Positions 1 to 6,945 of a DNA stretch of 12,279 bases are shown in pieces. The notes under the pieces were generated by a model, which was given only the letters and a program-made list of their open reading frames with translations, was not told where the DNA came from and did no database searches. The position numbers were made by a program, and so were the translations under genes. Source of the stretch: JASJBU01 sp965372385. Its GTDB lineage: Bacteria; Pseudomonadota; Gammaproteobacteria; Chromatiales; Chromatiaceae. Position 1 is the first letter of the stretch, and every line of letters begins with the position of its first letter. The DNA is taken from positions 1 to 12,279 of the forward strand of contig CBDVCD010000080.1 of assembly GCA_965372385.1 (NCBI GenBank). Direction: 5' to 3'.

Positions 1-2
1 TC

Positions 3-2579
3 GCCGCACTGGCTACTATTGCCGGCTTCTTCGTCACGATCTGGGCTCTGATACGTAAAAAGGAGCCAGTCAGAGAAGCGACAGCATCCCCCCCGGATGA
101 CGATCTATCCGAGCGTTACTACCGGGCACTGGCCAGCGATTGCCAGCGGGTGGACATGAGTGTGATCGACCCTTCCGCGGCGATGGAGAAGAACCGGGTG
201 CAACTGCCCGAGGTCTACTGTGACCAGCGGGTCACGGAATCACGGGAAACTAGCGACAGGGAAGAATTTGGGTCGCGTGACCCAAGGCCACTGCTGGAAG
301 CGGCGGGGGACGTGGGAATGCAGCGGGTGGTCATCCTGGGGCCGGTGGGATCCGGTAAATCGAGCTTCGTCAATATGCTTGCCTGGCAGGTGGCCCGGTC
401 GCATCTGGGTGAGGTGCCCGAAGGCCTGGCAGCGGGACTGGTGCGCCGCCCGCTGGTGCGCATCCGCTTGCGTAACGTCGCCCGGGCGGAAACGGGCGGG
501 GCGGATGCCGGCGTGCTTTGGGATGCAGCCAGGCATGAACTCAAAGAGAGGTTGAATGAGGCGTCCGCTAAGTCACTCTTTTCCGAATATCGAGAACCCT
601 TGCGCACTGGTGGGATCTGGTTGCTGGATGGCCTGGACGAAGTGCCGGAAGTGCACGGTGCACGGGCCGACCTGTTGGATGCCATCGATGCCCTCAGTGG
701 ATCGCTGGGGGAGGCGGCGCAGGTGATCGTCACCTCTCGGCCCTACGCCTATGCACGACCGGAACAGCGGTTGGCCGGCTGGCCGCTGTGGCACATCCAG
801 GAGATGGAGGAAGGGCAGGTGGCCGCTTTTCTGCGGGGCTGGTATCGAATCATGGCGCCACGCAAAAACTGGGATGTCGAGACGGCCGAGGAGAATGCGC
901 AAGAGCTGGCGCAGATCCTCGATGAGCGGGAATACCTCGGGCGCATGGCTGGGCGGCCCCTGTTGCTGACCCTGATTGCCTCACTGCACCTGGGCAGCGG
1001 CGCCTTACCCCACAATCGCGGAAATCTCTATGAGGATGCGCTGAAACTGCTACTGCAGCGCTGGCACATGCAGCTGATAAAACAGAAGATCCCGATGGAC
1101 CCGGCGGTCAAGGAAGTGCTGAGCCAGGATGCCGGCATCCTGGAAGCGGCCTTGGCGGAACTGGCTTATCGCACACATGAACGCCAGGAAGGCGAGCAGG
1201 CCGAAGGAAAGGAGCCGGCGGACATCACTGATGTGGAGGCGGCGGGCACCTTTTCCCATCACCTGCGGGAGGACCGGGAACTGCTCGATTTTCTCGATAC
1301 CCACAGTGGTATTCTGGTGGGCGATGGGGCTGGCCTGTTTCGCTTCGCCCACCGCTCGTTTCAGGAGTATCTGGCCGCTGTCTATCTATCGGGGCTGGAA
1401 GATGGTGATCAACTGCTGTTGCAACGGGTGGCCGTTCAGCCCGGCTGGTGGCGGGAAGTGTTGCTGATGTATGTCTCCCACCAGAGCCGCGCGAAATCGG
1501 CGGTGAAGGGATTTCTCACTGAGCTGTTGCCCGGTAACTGGGAGAGTCGCCCGGCGAATGAGCGCAACGAATACGCCCCCCTGCTGGTGGGCCTAGCGCT
1601 GGCCGATCTGCGCCTGCCGGAGCAACTGGCGCAATGGCATCTGCTGACGGATCTCTTCGAGCATACCCGGACTTCGCTTATATCACTGGTGGCGCGGCAG
1701 GCCCTGCCACCAGCTGATCGCTTGGAGCTGGGTGACATCCTTTCCACCCTGGGTGATCCACGTGAGGGCACGATACAGCTGGATAGGCAAGGGCGCCCGG
1801 CCATTTGCTGGCAGGCCATTCCTGTACCGGGCGGCTCTTACCGAATCGGCAGTGATGACTTAGATGAAGAGGCCATTGAGTCTGAAAAGCCGGTGATCGA
1901 GGTGGTGCTGAACGACTTTCAGATCGCCCGTTTTCCGGTCACCAATGCCCAGTTCAAAAGCTTCATCGATGACGGGGGCTATCGGGAGCCCCGCTGGTGG
2001 CCGGATGCGGCTGGAGACTGGTGGCGAGAAGAGCAGCCAGGTGCGCCGGTGTTCTGGGGACACCGCCGTTTCTCAAGATCCAACCGCCCCGTGGTAGGCA
2101 TCACCTGGTATGAGGCCAGGGCCTTTTGTCTCTGGCTGAGCGAGCGCCTCGACCGGAGCATCGACCTGCCCACCGAGGCCCAGTGGGAGCGGGCGGCCCG
2201 TGGGCCTGAGCGTTTGATCTGGCCCTGGGGCAACGAGTGGTGGGACGACTGCTGCAGCAGTGCCGAGGCGGGTGTGGGCGAAACCTGCGCGGTGGGGCTC
2301 TTTCCGGACGGCGCGGGGGCGGAGGGTGTGATGGATATGGCGGGCAATGTCTGGGAGTGGACCCTGAGTCGCTGGTGTGACGATTACACTGCCGTTCCAA
2401 ATGACTGGAACGAGCCGGCGGGCACTGCTGTGCGGGTGCTGCGCGGCGGTGCGTTCAACGGCAATCGAATGAACGTGCGCGCGGCCTATCGCAACCTCGC
2501 CGATCCCGCCCGCCGTGGCTACTTCGTTGGTTTTCGTGTGTGTTGTGAGCTGTCCCCCATCATGGACCCTGATCGCTGA
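3..2579 (+). CDS. Membrane-anchored NACHT NTPase with C-terminal FGE-sulfatase domain (5' partial)
   Basis: STAND-type signalling ATPase, probably a sensor in a conflict or defence system. The first possible start here is a GTG at 150 with no ribosome binding site, but the frame is open back to base 3. Those 49 codons encode a hydrophobic segment ending in RKK, so the true start lies left of the window and the protein has an N-terminal membrane anchor. Numbering from the GTG: Walker A GPVGSGKSS at 64-72, Walker B IWLLDGLDEV at 156-165, VIVTSRPYAY at 192-201, and the NACHT-typical FRFAHRSFQEYLAA at 397-410. A FGE-sulfatase domain runs from about 553 to 799 (WERAARG 679-685, GNVWEW 732-737, RGGAFN 765-770, GFRV 794-797). 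The Cys pair of true formylglycine-generating enzymes is absent around RGGAFNGNRMNVRAAYRN, so this is probably a ligand-binding rather than catalytic domain. Domain calls are sure; the biological role is inferred. Confidence 0.9.
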   Translation, partial: AALATIAGFFVTIWALIRKKEPVREATASPPDDDLSERYYRALASDCQRVDMSVIDPSAAMEKNRVQLPEVYCDQRVTESRETSDREEFGSRDPRPLLEAAGDVGMQRVVILGPVGSGKSSFVNMLAWQVARSHLGEVPEGLAAGLVRRPLVRIRLRNVARAETGGADAGVLWDAARHELKERLNEASAKSLFSEYREPLRTGGIWLLDGLDEVPEVHGARADLLDAIDALSGSLGEAAQVIVTSRPYAYARPEQRLAGWPLWHIQEMEEGQVAAFLRGWYRIMAPRKNWDVETAEENAQELAQILDEREYLGRMAGRPLLLTLIASLHLGSGALPHNRGNLYEDALKLLLQRWHMQLIKQKIPMDPAVKEVLSQDAGILEAALAELAYRTHERQEGEQAEGKEPADITDVEAAGTFSHHLREDRELLDFLDTHSGILVGDGAGLFRFAHRSFQEYLAAVYLSGLEDGDQLLLQRVAVQPGWWREVLLMYVSHQSRAKSAVKGFLTELLPGNWESRPANERNEYAPLLVGLALADLRLPEQLAQWHLLTDLFEHTRTSLISLVARQALPPADRLELGDILSTLGDPREGTIQLDRQGRPAICWQAIPVPGGSYRIGSDDLDEEAIESEKPVIEVVLNDFQIARFPVTNAQFKSFIDDGGYREPRWWPDAAGDWWREEQPGAPVFWGHRRFSRSNRPVVGITWYEARAFCLWLSERLDRSIDLPTEAQWERAARGPERLIWPWGNEWWDDCCSSAEAGVGETCAVGLFPDGAGAEGVMDMAGNVWEWTLSRWCDDYTAVPNDWNEPAGTAVRVLRGGAFNGNRMNVRAAYRNLADPARRGYFVGFRVCCELSPIMDPDR

Positions 2580-2721
2580 TAGACGCGTAGCGTCGATAAC
2601 ACGATTTCAGATCCATCATGCCGGTTCATCCTTCTGACCGCTGCGCCGCCACCCGTAACGTGGTTTTCAGACATTGAGCTGGGAAACGGCGCGGGTTCAG
2701 GGCTGAATTTCGGGATGACTG

Positions 2722-2755
2722 GCAATAAAAAAGGGCGCTCGCAATGAGCGCCCTT
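2722..2755 (-). terminator. Intrinsic terminator of the sulfur globule gene
   Basis: A perfect 10-bp stem (2731-2740 with 2746-2755) and a 5-nt loop are followed, on the minus strand, by TTTTTTATT. It lies 26 bp after the stop of the minus-strand gene. Read on the plus strand there is no T-run after the stem, so it suits the minus strand best, although the hairpin could also slow transcription arriving from the NACHT gene. The rest of 2580-2721 holds no gene; a 5-bp hairpin GACGC-GTA-GCGTC sits at 2582-2594, directly after the NACHT stop codon. Confidence 0.85.
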
Positions 2756-2780
2756 GGATCGGGAAGCGGGAGATCCGATC

Positions 2781-3041
2781 TTATTTAGCCGCTACAGGCA
2801 GTGCGGCAGGAGTCAGCGGAGCTACAGGTGCGTAGTAGGGGGCGTAACCGTAGGGAGCGTTGTAGCCGTAACCACGGTAGGTGTTGTGAGTGTTGCCGCG
2901 AGCGTTACCGGAGGCGCTCATGTTGAAGGCCATGTCTCCGTCACCGATGCCGTCGAACATACCGTTGTTGTCATTGAAATCCCAGAAAGCGCTGGCCTGG
3001 GTGGAAGCGATCAGAGCAGCGATAGCGATGATTTTTTTCAT
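2781..3041 (-). CDS. Sulfur globule protein (exported envelope protein)
   Basis: Predicted structural protein of the proteinaceous shell around periplasmic elemental sulfur deposits. The 86 residues start with a Sec signal peptide (MKKIIAIAALIASTQASA, cleavage after residue 18). The mature part begins FWDFNDNNG, is rich in Gly, Asn, Ala and Tyr (RGYGYNAPYGYAPYYAP near residues 56-72), and ends in a Pro/Ala-rich tail. This layout, including the aromatic start of the mature chain and the Tyr-Gly/Pro-rich repeats, is what I know from the SgpA/SgpB family of Chromatiaceae, which are usually of similar or slightly larger size. The start has an AGG-type ribosome binding site about 9 nt upstream. 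It is a single-gene unit with its own promoter and terminator, convergent with the NACHT gene. An overlapping plus-strand frame (2754-3047) is a shadow. Family assignment rests on composition and signal peptide, so a different low-complexity exported protein is possible. Confidence 0.78.
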   Translation of the reverse strand: MKKIIAIAALIASTQASAFWDFNDNNGMFDGIGDGDMAFNMSASGNARGNTHNTYRGYGYNAPYGYAPYYAPVAPLTPAALPVAAK

Positions 3042-3116
3042 GATTGAATACCTGTAAGTAAAGTTAAAAAAGTGGGTTGCTTAGGTTGTCGGTCTACATT
3101 GACCTGATGGATGAGT

Positions 3117-3144
3117 AGTATATAAGCATATTCTAATTAATCAA
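3117..3144 (-). promoter_or_regulatory. Sigma-70 promoter of the sulfur globule gene
   Basis: On the minus strand, -35 TTGATT (3144-3139), a 16-bp spacer and -10 TATACT (3122-3117) give a near-consensus sigma-70 promoter in an AT-rich stretch. It predicts a leader of about 70 nt before the ATG. I see no clear operator. Confidence 0.55.
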
Positions 3145-3175
3145 GGCTTTTTTATCACAGCGGTAAATTGATTTT

Positions 3176-3391
3176 TTAGGCGGGGTATCTTTCCGCGGCC
3201 CTTACGGCCGAGTTACATATAAGTTTACTGTCCCGCTTTGGTAGATCCCGAGGCTGCCACCCAAGCACTTCATATCTCAAGCCGTTATTTCCTACGAAGA
3301 ACCTGATGCTCAATGGAAAGGGGCCACAACCGGTACGCTGATAGCCATAGTTACAGTGCTCTTCAGCCCCGGTTTTGTTGACAATGTGTGA
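3176..3391 (-). other. Gene-free stretch with an open minus-strand frame, possible gene remnant
   Basis: The 3145-3462 gap contains no recognisable complete gene. On the minus strand a stop-free frame of 71 codons ends with TAA at 3178-3176. It reads like protein (for example GNNGLRYEVLGWQPRDLPKR) but has no ATG or GTG in a plausible place and no ribosome binding site; the only alternative start I see is an internal TTG. It may be the decayed end of a gene, or chance. I do not recognise a family. The plus-strand promoter for the next operon overlaps its upstream end. Confidence 0.15.
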
Positions 3392-3406
3392 TTAGATGAC
3401 TATTCG
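3378..3406 (+). promoter_or_regulatory. Candidate promoter of the GH19-patatin operon
   Basis: A perfect -35 TTGACA (3378-3383), a 17-bp spacer and a weak -10 TATTCG (3401-3406) lie about 57 bp before the ATG at 3463. The poor -10 suggests either weak expression or dependence on an activator. No operator was recognised. Confidence 0.4.
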
Positions 3407-3462
3407 TTAGGCATGGGGTTCCTCAGGAGTATTTCGCTGTATCGATCAGGAAAAAACATAAA

Positions 3463-4272
3463 ATGGCAACACTCAAAAGAGGCAAGAAAGGGGCTGAGGT
3501 AAAGAAACTGCAGCAAAGACTCGAGGAGCGAGGCTTCAGACCGGGCGCCATTGATGGCAAATTCGGCCAGGGTACCGAAGCGGCGGTGAGGGCGTTTCAG
3601 GCAAGTGAGGGTTTATTGGTGGATGGCGTCGTTGGACGCCGGACCCTGGAGGCCTTGGCTGGTGTGATGGCGGATATGGAACCCGATCCACCCCTGGCGA
3701 TGAAACGAGTCAGCGTCGACAATGTGTCGAAGATGTTCCCCGGTGCGAAGAAGAAGAATATCAAGAAATATCTGCCGGCAGTGTTGCATGAGTTGAGTGC
3801 GGCTGATCTGGCTGAGAAACCGATGGTGCTGATGGCGCTCGCCACGATCAGGGCAGAAACGGCCGGCTTTAGACCCATCGGTGAATTCCAATCGAGATTC
3901 AACACCTCCCCTGACGGTAGGCCATTCGATCTGTATGACAACCGCGGTGATCTGGGCAACCGGGGCTCGCCAGACGGCGCCCTTTTCAAGGGACGTGGTT
4001 TTGTTCAGTTGACGGGTCGCGACAACTATCAGCGGATCGGTGAAGCGGTCGGCTTGGGTGATCAACTGGAAAAGGAGCCGGAGCTAGCGAACGATCCGGA
4101 TATTGCGGCCAGAATTCTGGCGGCATTTCTTAAGACCAGGGAACGCAGGATCAAACAGGAGTTGCTGGCCAACAATCTCAAGGCGGCTCGCAGATTGGTC
4201 AATGGTGGCTCCCATGGGCTCAAGCAGTTCAAGGAGGCCTATCGCACGGGTGAGAGGCTGATTCAAGCATAG
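3463..4272 (+). CDS. Peptidoglycan-binding GH19 glycoside hydrolase (endolysin-like)
   Basis: Predicted cell-wall hydrolase of 269 aa. Residues 6-66 form a PG_binding_1 domain (RGKKGAEVKKLQQRL, IDGKFGQGTEAAVRAFQ, VDGVVGRRTLEAL). Residues about 85-266 are a GH19 chitinase/lysozyme-like domain: ATIRAETAGF at 127-136 carries the likely general acid Glu132, with Glu141 shortly after, then FKGRGFVQLTGRDNY at 175-189 and RRLVNGGSHGL at 243-253. Such domains cleave peptidoglycan or chitin; in bacteria they are mostly lysozyme-like endolysins. There is no signal peptide or membrane segment, so the enzyme would need a lysis event or a dedicated secretion route to reach the wall. An AGGA sequence at 3448-3451 supports the ATG. 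The next gene starts 35 nt downstream on the same strand, suggesting co-transcription. No phage structural genes are nearby, so a phage or prophage lysis role is not supported by context. Confidence 0.85.
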   Translation: MATLKRGKKGAEVKKLQQRLEERGFRPGAIDGKFGQGTEAAVRAFQASEGLLVDGVVGRRTLEALAGVMADMEPDPPLAMKRVSVDNVSKMFPGAKKKNIKKYLPAVLHELSAADLAEKPMVLMALATIRAETAGFRPIGEFQSRFNTSPDGRPFDLYDNRGDLGNRGSPDGALFKGRGFVQLTGRDNYQRIGEAVGLGDQLEKEPELANDPDIAARILAAFLKTRERRIKQELLANNLKAARRLVNGGSHGLKQFKEAYRTGERLIQA

Positions 4273-4295
4273 ACATGAGTTTTACAGACATCGGT

Positions 4296-4301
4296 AAGGA
4301 G
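4296..4301 (+). promoter_or_regulatory. Strong ribosome binding site that sets the patatin start
   Basis: AAGGAG sits 6 nt before the ATG at 4308. The earlier in-frame ATG at 4275 has no purine-rich sequence before it and lies 2 bp after the GH19 stop, so 4308 is the better start. Confidence 0.75.
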
Positions 4302-4307
4302 AAGGAT

Positions 4308-6836
4308 ATGTCGCAACAGACAGAAGAGATTCACCCGAAATATATTGACCCAGTCAAAATCGAGACGTTGCGTGATAGCGCCAACGAGGGTGGGGTAGAT
4401 CCGGGGACGTACAGCCTGCTTCAGGCCGAACAGGCCTATATCCGTGCCTGGCGCAAGAGACGGAAGGACGGTGAAGCGGGTGAAACAGATGACCTGAAGG
4501 GGGATGATGAGCCAAGGAACCTGATCGGGCTGGCCCTCTCCGGTGGGGGTATCCGTTCAGCAACCTTCTCTTTGGGCATCATGCAGGCCCTGGCCCACAA
4601 AGGCGTATTGAGCAAGGTCGATTATCTCTCCACTGTATCTGGGGGTGGTTATATCGGTTCAGCGCTGAGCTGGCTGGTCAGCGACAAGGCCAACGGAGAT
4701 ACAGGTAGTGCGGCCTTTGGGGTGAATAAAGGTGATTTTCCCTTCGGTACAACCGATCCGGCTCCGGAACAGGAGCAAGAAGATAGTGGTAGACAGCGGG
4801 GGATGCTCAATTATCTACGCAGCCATGGCTACTATCTCACGCCTGGCGCCGGCATCAGTTTGTCCTCCCTGCTCGGGGTGGTGCTACGCGGAACCCTGCT
4901 CAATCTCATGGTTTGGTTGCCTGCATTTGTCTTGTTCTTTCTGTTTGGTATGTGGGGCGCTGGGCAGTTGGGGATGAACCCACCGGTCCTCTCCTTTGCG
5001 CTGGACGAGCTAAGGCCCGCTGTCATCTGCGCAGAGTCCGTTGCGGGAGGGAGTGGATCTTGCGACAGACTGCAGGGTATAGCGCATACCCCTCCACCCA
5101 CTGCCGACCTGCTGGCCACGCTTAAGTCACAGGCGGTGTTTGATGCAGCCCGGGAACGTCTGCCGCAGCTGTTTGGTTTCGAGCTGGTTATTTGGCTCAG
5201 TGGGGCGATCTTGTTGGCGATGCTGTTGTCTATCGTGATCTACTCATTGATGACCTGGTTCAGCCGTGGCAAGTCAGGTAAAAAGAACGAGTTTTGGTAT
5301 AACTTGCGTCGGTTTGTTGAAAGGGCTACCGCCAAGCTGTTACCTCTGGTGGGATTGGGTCTCATTATCGGTCTCCTGCCCATCGTGGCTGTCTCTCTGC
5401 ATGGCTGGATGGAGGCAGTGGGTCCAGTGGCCATGTTCTCGGGTATTGCGATCGCCATCCGAGATTTCCTCAAGTCTGGCGAGGAGAGTGCGGGCGAGAC
5501 TTCAGGTGTCGTGGTGTCCATTGGCGCCGGCCTGTTCCTGTTTGGCTTCTTAGTGGTTGCTTACCTGGTGGCCTTTTGGGTGTTTGCTGCCCCATGGGTG
5601 GTCATCGCTGCCCCACTGCTACTGGTGGCCGTATTGGTGCTCGGTTGGTTCGTGAATCTGAACTACATCTCCATCCACCGCTACTACCGGGATCGGTTGA
5701 TGGAGACCTTCATGCCGGATATCGGCAATGCCTTGCAAGACCGGACTGGCAGGGCAATGGGGGCCAATGAAGCAACCCTGCATGAGGTGGCGGGCGTGGT
5801 ACGGGAATCTGGCCAGCTGCGCATCGACCCGAGAGGACCCTTTCACATCGTCAATACGAACGTGGTGCTGGTCAATTCGAAGGAACCGGTCTACCAGGAT
5901 CGCGGAGGCGATAACTTCATTCTTTCGCCCCTCTATTGCGGCAGTAATGCCACGGGCTGGTGCCGCACAGAGGATTTCATGAATGGCAAGATGACCCTGG
6001 CCACGGCAGTGGCGATCTCCGGTGCGGCCGCCAACCCCAACACTGGGGTTGGCGGTGTTGGGCTGACCAGGAATCGTCTCTTATCCCTGGTTATGTCTCT
6101 GCTGAACCTGCGCCTGGGCTACTGGGCAACCCGTCCCGGTAGCAGGAAATGTCCCAGTCAGCCACCCAACCATTTTCGTCCCGGCGCCTACTCCTTCGGT
6201 AATGCTCTGGGAGTGGATAGATTGGGCTTCAATGAACAACGCGCCTTCGTTCAGTTGAGTGATGGCGGGCACTTTGAAAACAGCGGTGTCTACGAGCTGG
6301 TACGCCGACGCATGAAATTGATCATTGCGTGTGACGCTGGAGCGGATCTGGAGTTCTCCTTCTCTGATTTTCAGACCACCATACGGCGTATCGAGGAGGA
6401 TTTTGGGGCACGCGTCAAGGTCCTCGATGGAGCAGCTCCAGACAATATCGTACCCGTACGCAGGGAGGATAAACATTATCCGAAGGATGCCAAGTTTGCC
6501 GACCAGGGCCATATGGTTGGGCATATAACCTATGCGGACAAGACAACGGGGTGGTTGATATTCATGAAGACCACCTTGATCGAGCCGGTGAGTTTTAAGG
6601 TGAAGGGATACGCTGCACAGAACAGGACCTTCCCGGATCAGACCACCGCGGATCAGTTTTTCGATGAGGTGCAGTTCGAGGCCTACCGGGAGTTGGGTTA
6701 CCGGATTGCAGATGAAATGTTAGGTTCTGGGGTGCCGAACGCTGTGGGCAAGTATGACGAGTCGCTCTCAGACCTTATACGACTTGAAGATCTGATAACG
6801 CATTTTGGCGCCGGATCAGGCTCCCCCGCCCCCTGA
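4308..6836 (+). CDS. Patatin-like phospholipase with a multi-pass membrane insertion
   Basis: Predicted membrane-embedded lipid acyl hydrolase of 842 aa (start chosen at 4308 for its ribosome binding site; 853 aa from the alternative ATG at 4275). Residues 74-122 hold the patatin start: the oxyanion-hole LALSGGGIRSA with glycines 79-81, and STVSGGGYIG with nucleophile Ser111. The first Gly of the usual GxSxG is replaced by Thr, as also occurs in bacterial relatives. The catalytic Asp is expected at Asp652 in LSDGGHFENSG, followed by LIIACDAGAD. Between them lie about 540 residues, far more than in a normal patatin of some 300-400 aa, and they include hydrophobic segments near 198-219, 292-317, 344-365, 400-427 and 428-448. 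The catalytic domain is therefore split around a membrane domain. It follows the GH19 gene by 35 nt, so one operon may attack both peptidoglycan and phospholipid. The biological role is unknown. Confidence 0.85.
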   Translation: MSQQTEEIHPKYIDPVKIETLRDSANEGGVDPGTYSLLQAEQAYIRAWRKRRKDGEAGETDDLKGDDEPRNLIGLALSGGGIRSATFSLGIMQALAHKGVLSKVDYLSTVSGGGYIGSALSWLVSDKANGDTGSAAFGVNKGDFPFGTTDPAPEQEQEDSGRQRGMLNYLRSHGYYLTPGAGISLSSLLGVVLRGTLLNLMVWLPAFVLFFLFGMWGAGQLGMNPPVLSFALDELRPAVICAESVAGGSGSCDRLQGIAHTPPPTADLLATLKSQAVFDAARERLPQLFGFELVIWLSGAILLAMLLSIVIYSLMTWFSRGKSGKKNEFWYNLRRFVERATAKLLPLVGLGLIIGLLPIVAVSLHGWMEAVGPVAMFSGIAIAIRDFLKSGEESAGETSGVVVSIGAGLFLFGFLVVAYLVAFWVFAAPWVVIAAPLLLVAVLVLGWFVNLNYISIHRYYRDRLMETFMPDIGNALQDRTGRAMGANEATLHEVAGVVRESGQLRIDPRGPFHIVNTNVVLVNSKEPVYQDRGGDNFILSPLYCGSNATGWCRTEDFMNGKMTLATAVAISGAAANPNTGVGGVGLTRNRLLSLVMSLLNLRLGYWATRPGSRKCPSQPPNHFRPGAYSFGNALGVDRLGFNEQRAFVQLSDGGHFENSGVYELVRRRMKLIIACDAGADLEFSFSDFQTTIRRIEEDFGARVKVLDGAAPDNIVPVRREDKHYPKDAKFADQGHMVGHITYADKTTGWLIFMKTTLIEPVSFKVKGYAAQNRTFPDQTTADQFFDEVQFEAYRELGYRIADEMLGSGVPNAVGKYDESLSDLIRLEDLITHFGAGSGSPAP

Positions 6837-6867
6837 AAAAGGGGCAGGAGGATTGGGGTGATTTTTT
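6828..6867 (+). terminator. Weak candidate terminator after the patatin gene
   Basis: A GC-rich stem GCCCC/GGGGC (6828-6832 with 6841-6845) overlaps the stop codon and can be lengthened by CTCC/GGAG across a bulge. A TTTTTT run comes only at 6862-6867, well after the stem, so the fit to an intrinsic terminator is imperfect. The large palindrome that begins at 6866 may serve instead. Confidence 0.3.
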
Positions 6868-6945
6868 ATTAACCCGGCTGTTAAGGAGGCTCTGATTAAT
6901 TCAGAGATTCCTTAAACAGGGATACCTCTATAGCCGCGTTAATAA
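6866..6945. repeat. Nested inverted repeat between convergent genes
   Basis: Outer arms at 6866-6879 and 6932-6945 match over 14 bp with one mismatch (TTATTAACCCGGCT against AGCCGCGTTAATAA). Inside them, CTGTTAAGGA (6878-6887) pairs with TCCTTAAACAG (6909-6919, one extra A), and CTCTGA (6890-6895) pairs with TCAGAG (6901-6906) around a 5-nt loop. The element fills the space from the end of the patatin transcript to the last base before the Csp stop codon. It could be a bidirectional terminator without a T-run, or a small dispersed palindromic element. Confidence 0.65.

Noticed and set aside
2041..2579. Active formylglycine-generating enzyme or sulfatase-activating function
   Set aside because: The catalytic Cys positions near the RGG motif are not Cys here, and the domain is fused to a NACHT NTPase with no sulfatase nearby.
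2754..3047. 97-aa plus-strand frame opposite the sulfur globule gene
   Set aside because: The minus strand has a signal peptide, ribosome binding site, promoter and terminator; the plus-strand frame is a Val-rich shadow caused by the repetitive codons.
3463..6836. Prophage lysis cassette
   Set aside because: No holin, spanin, tail, integrase or attachment site is visible, and the patatin partner is not a usual phage lysis gene.
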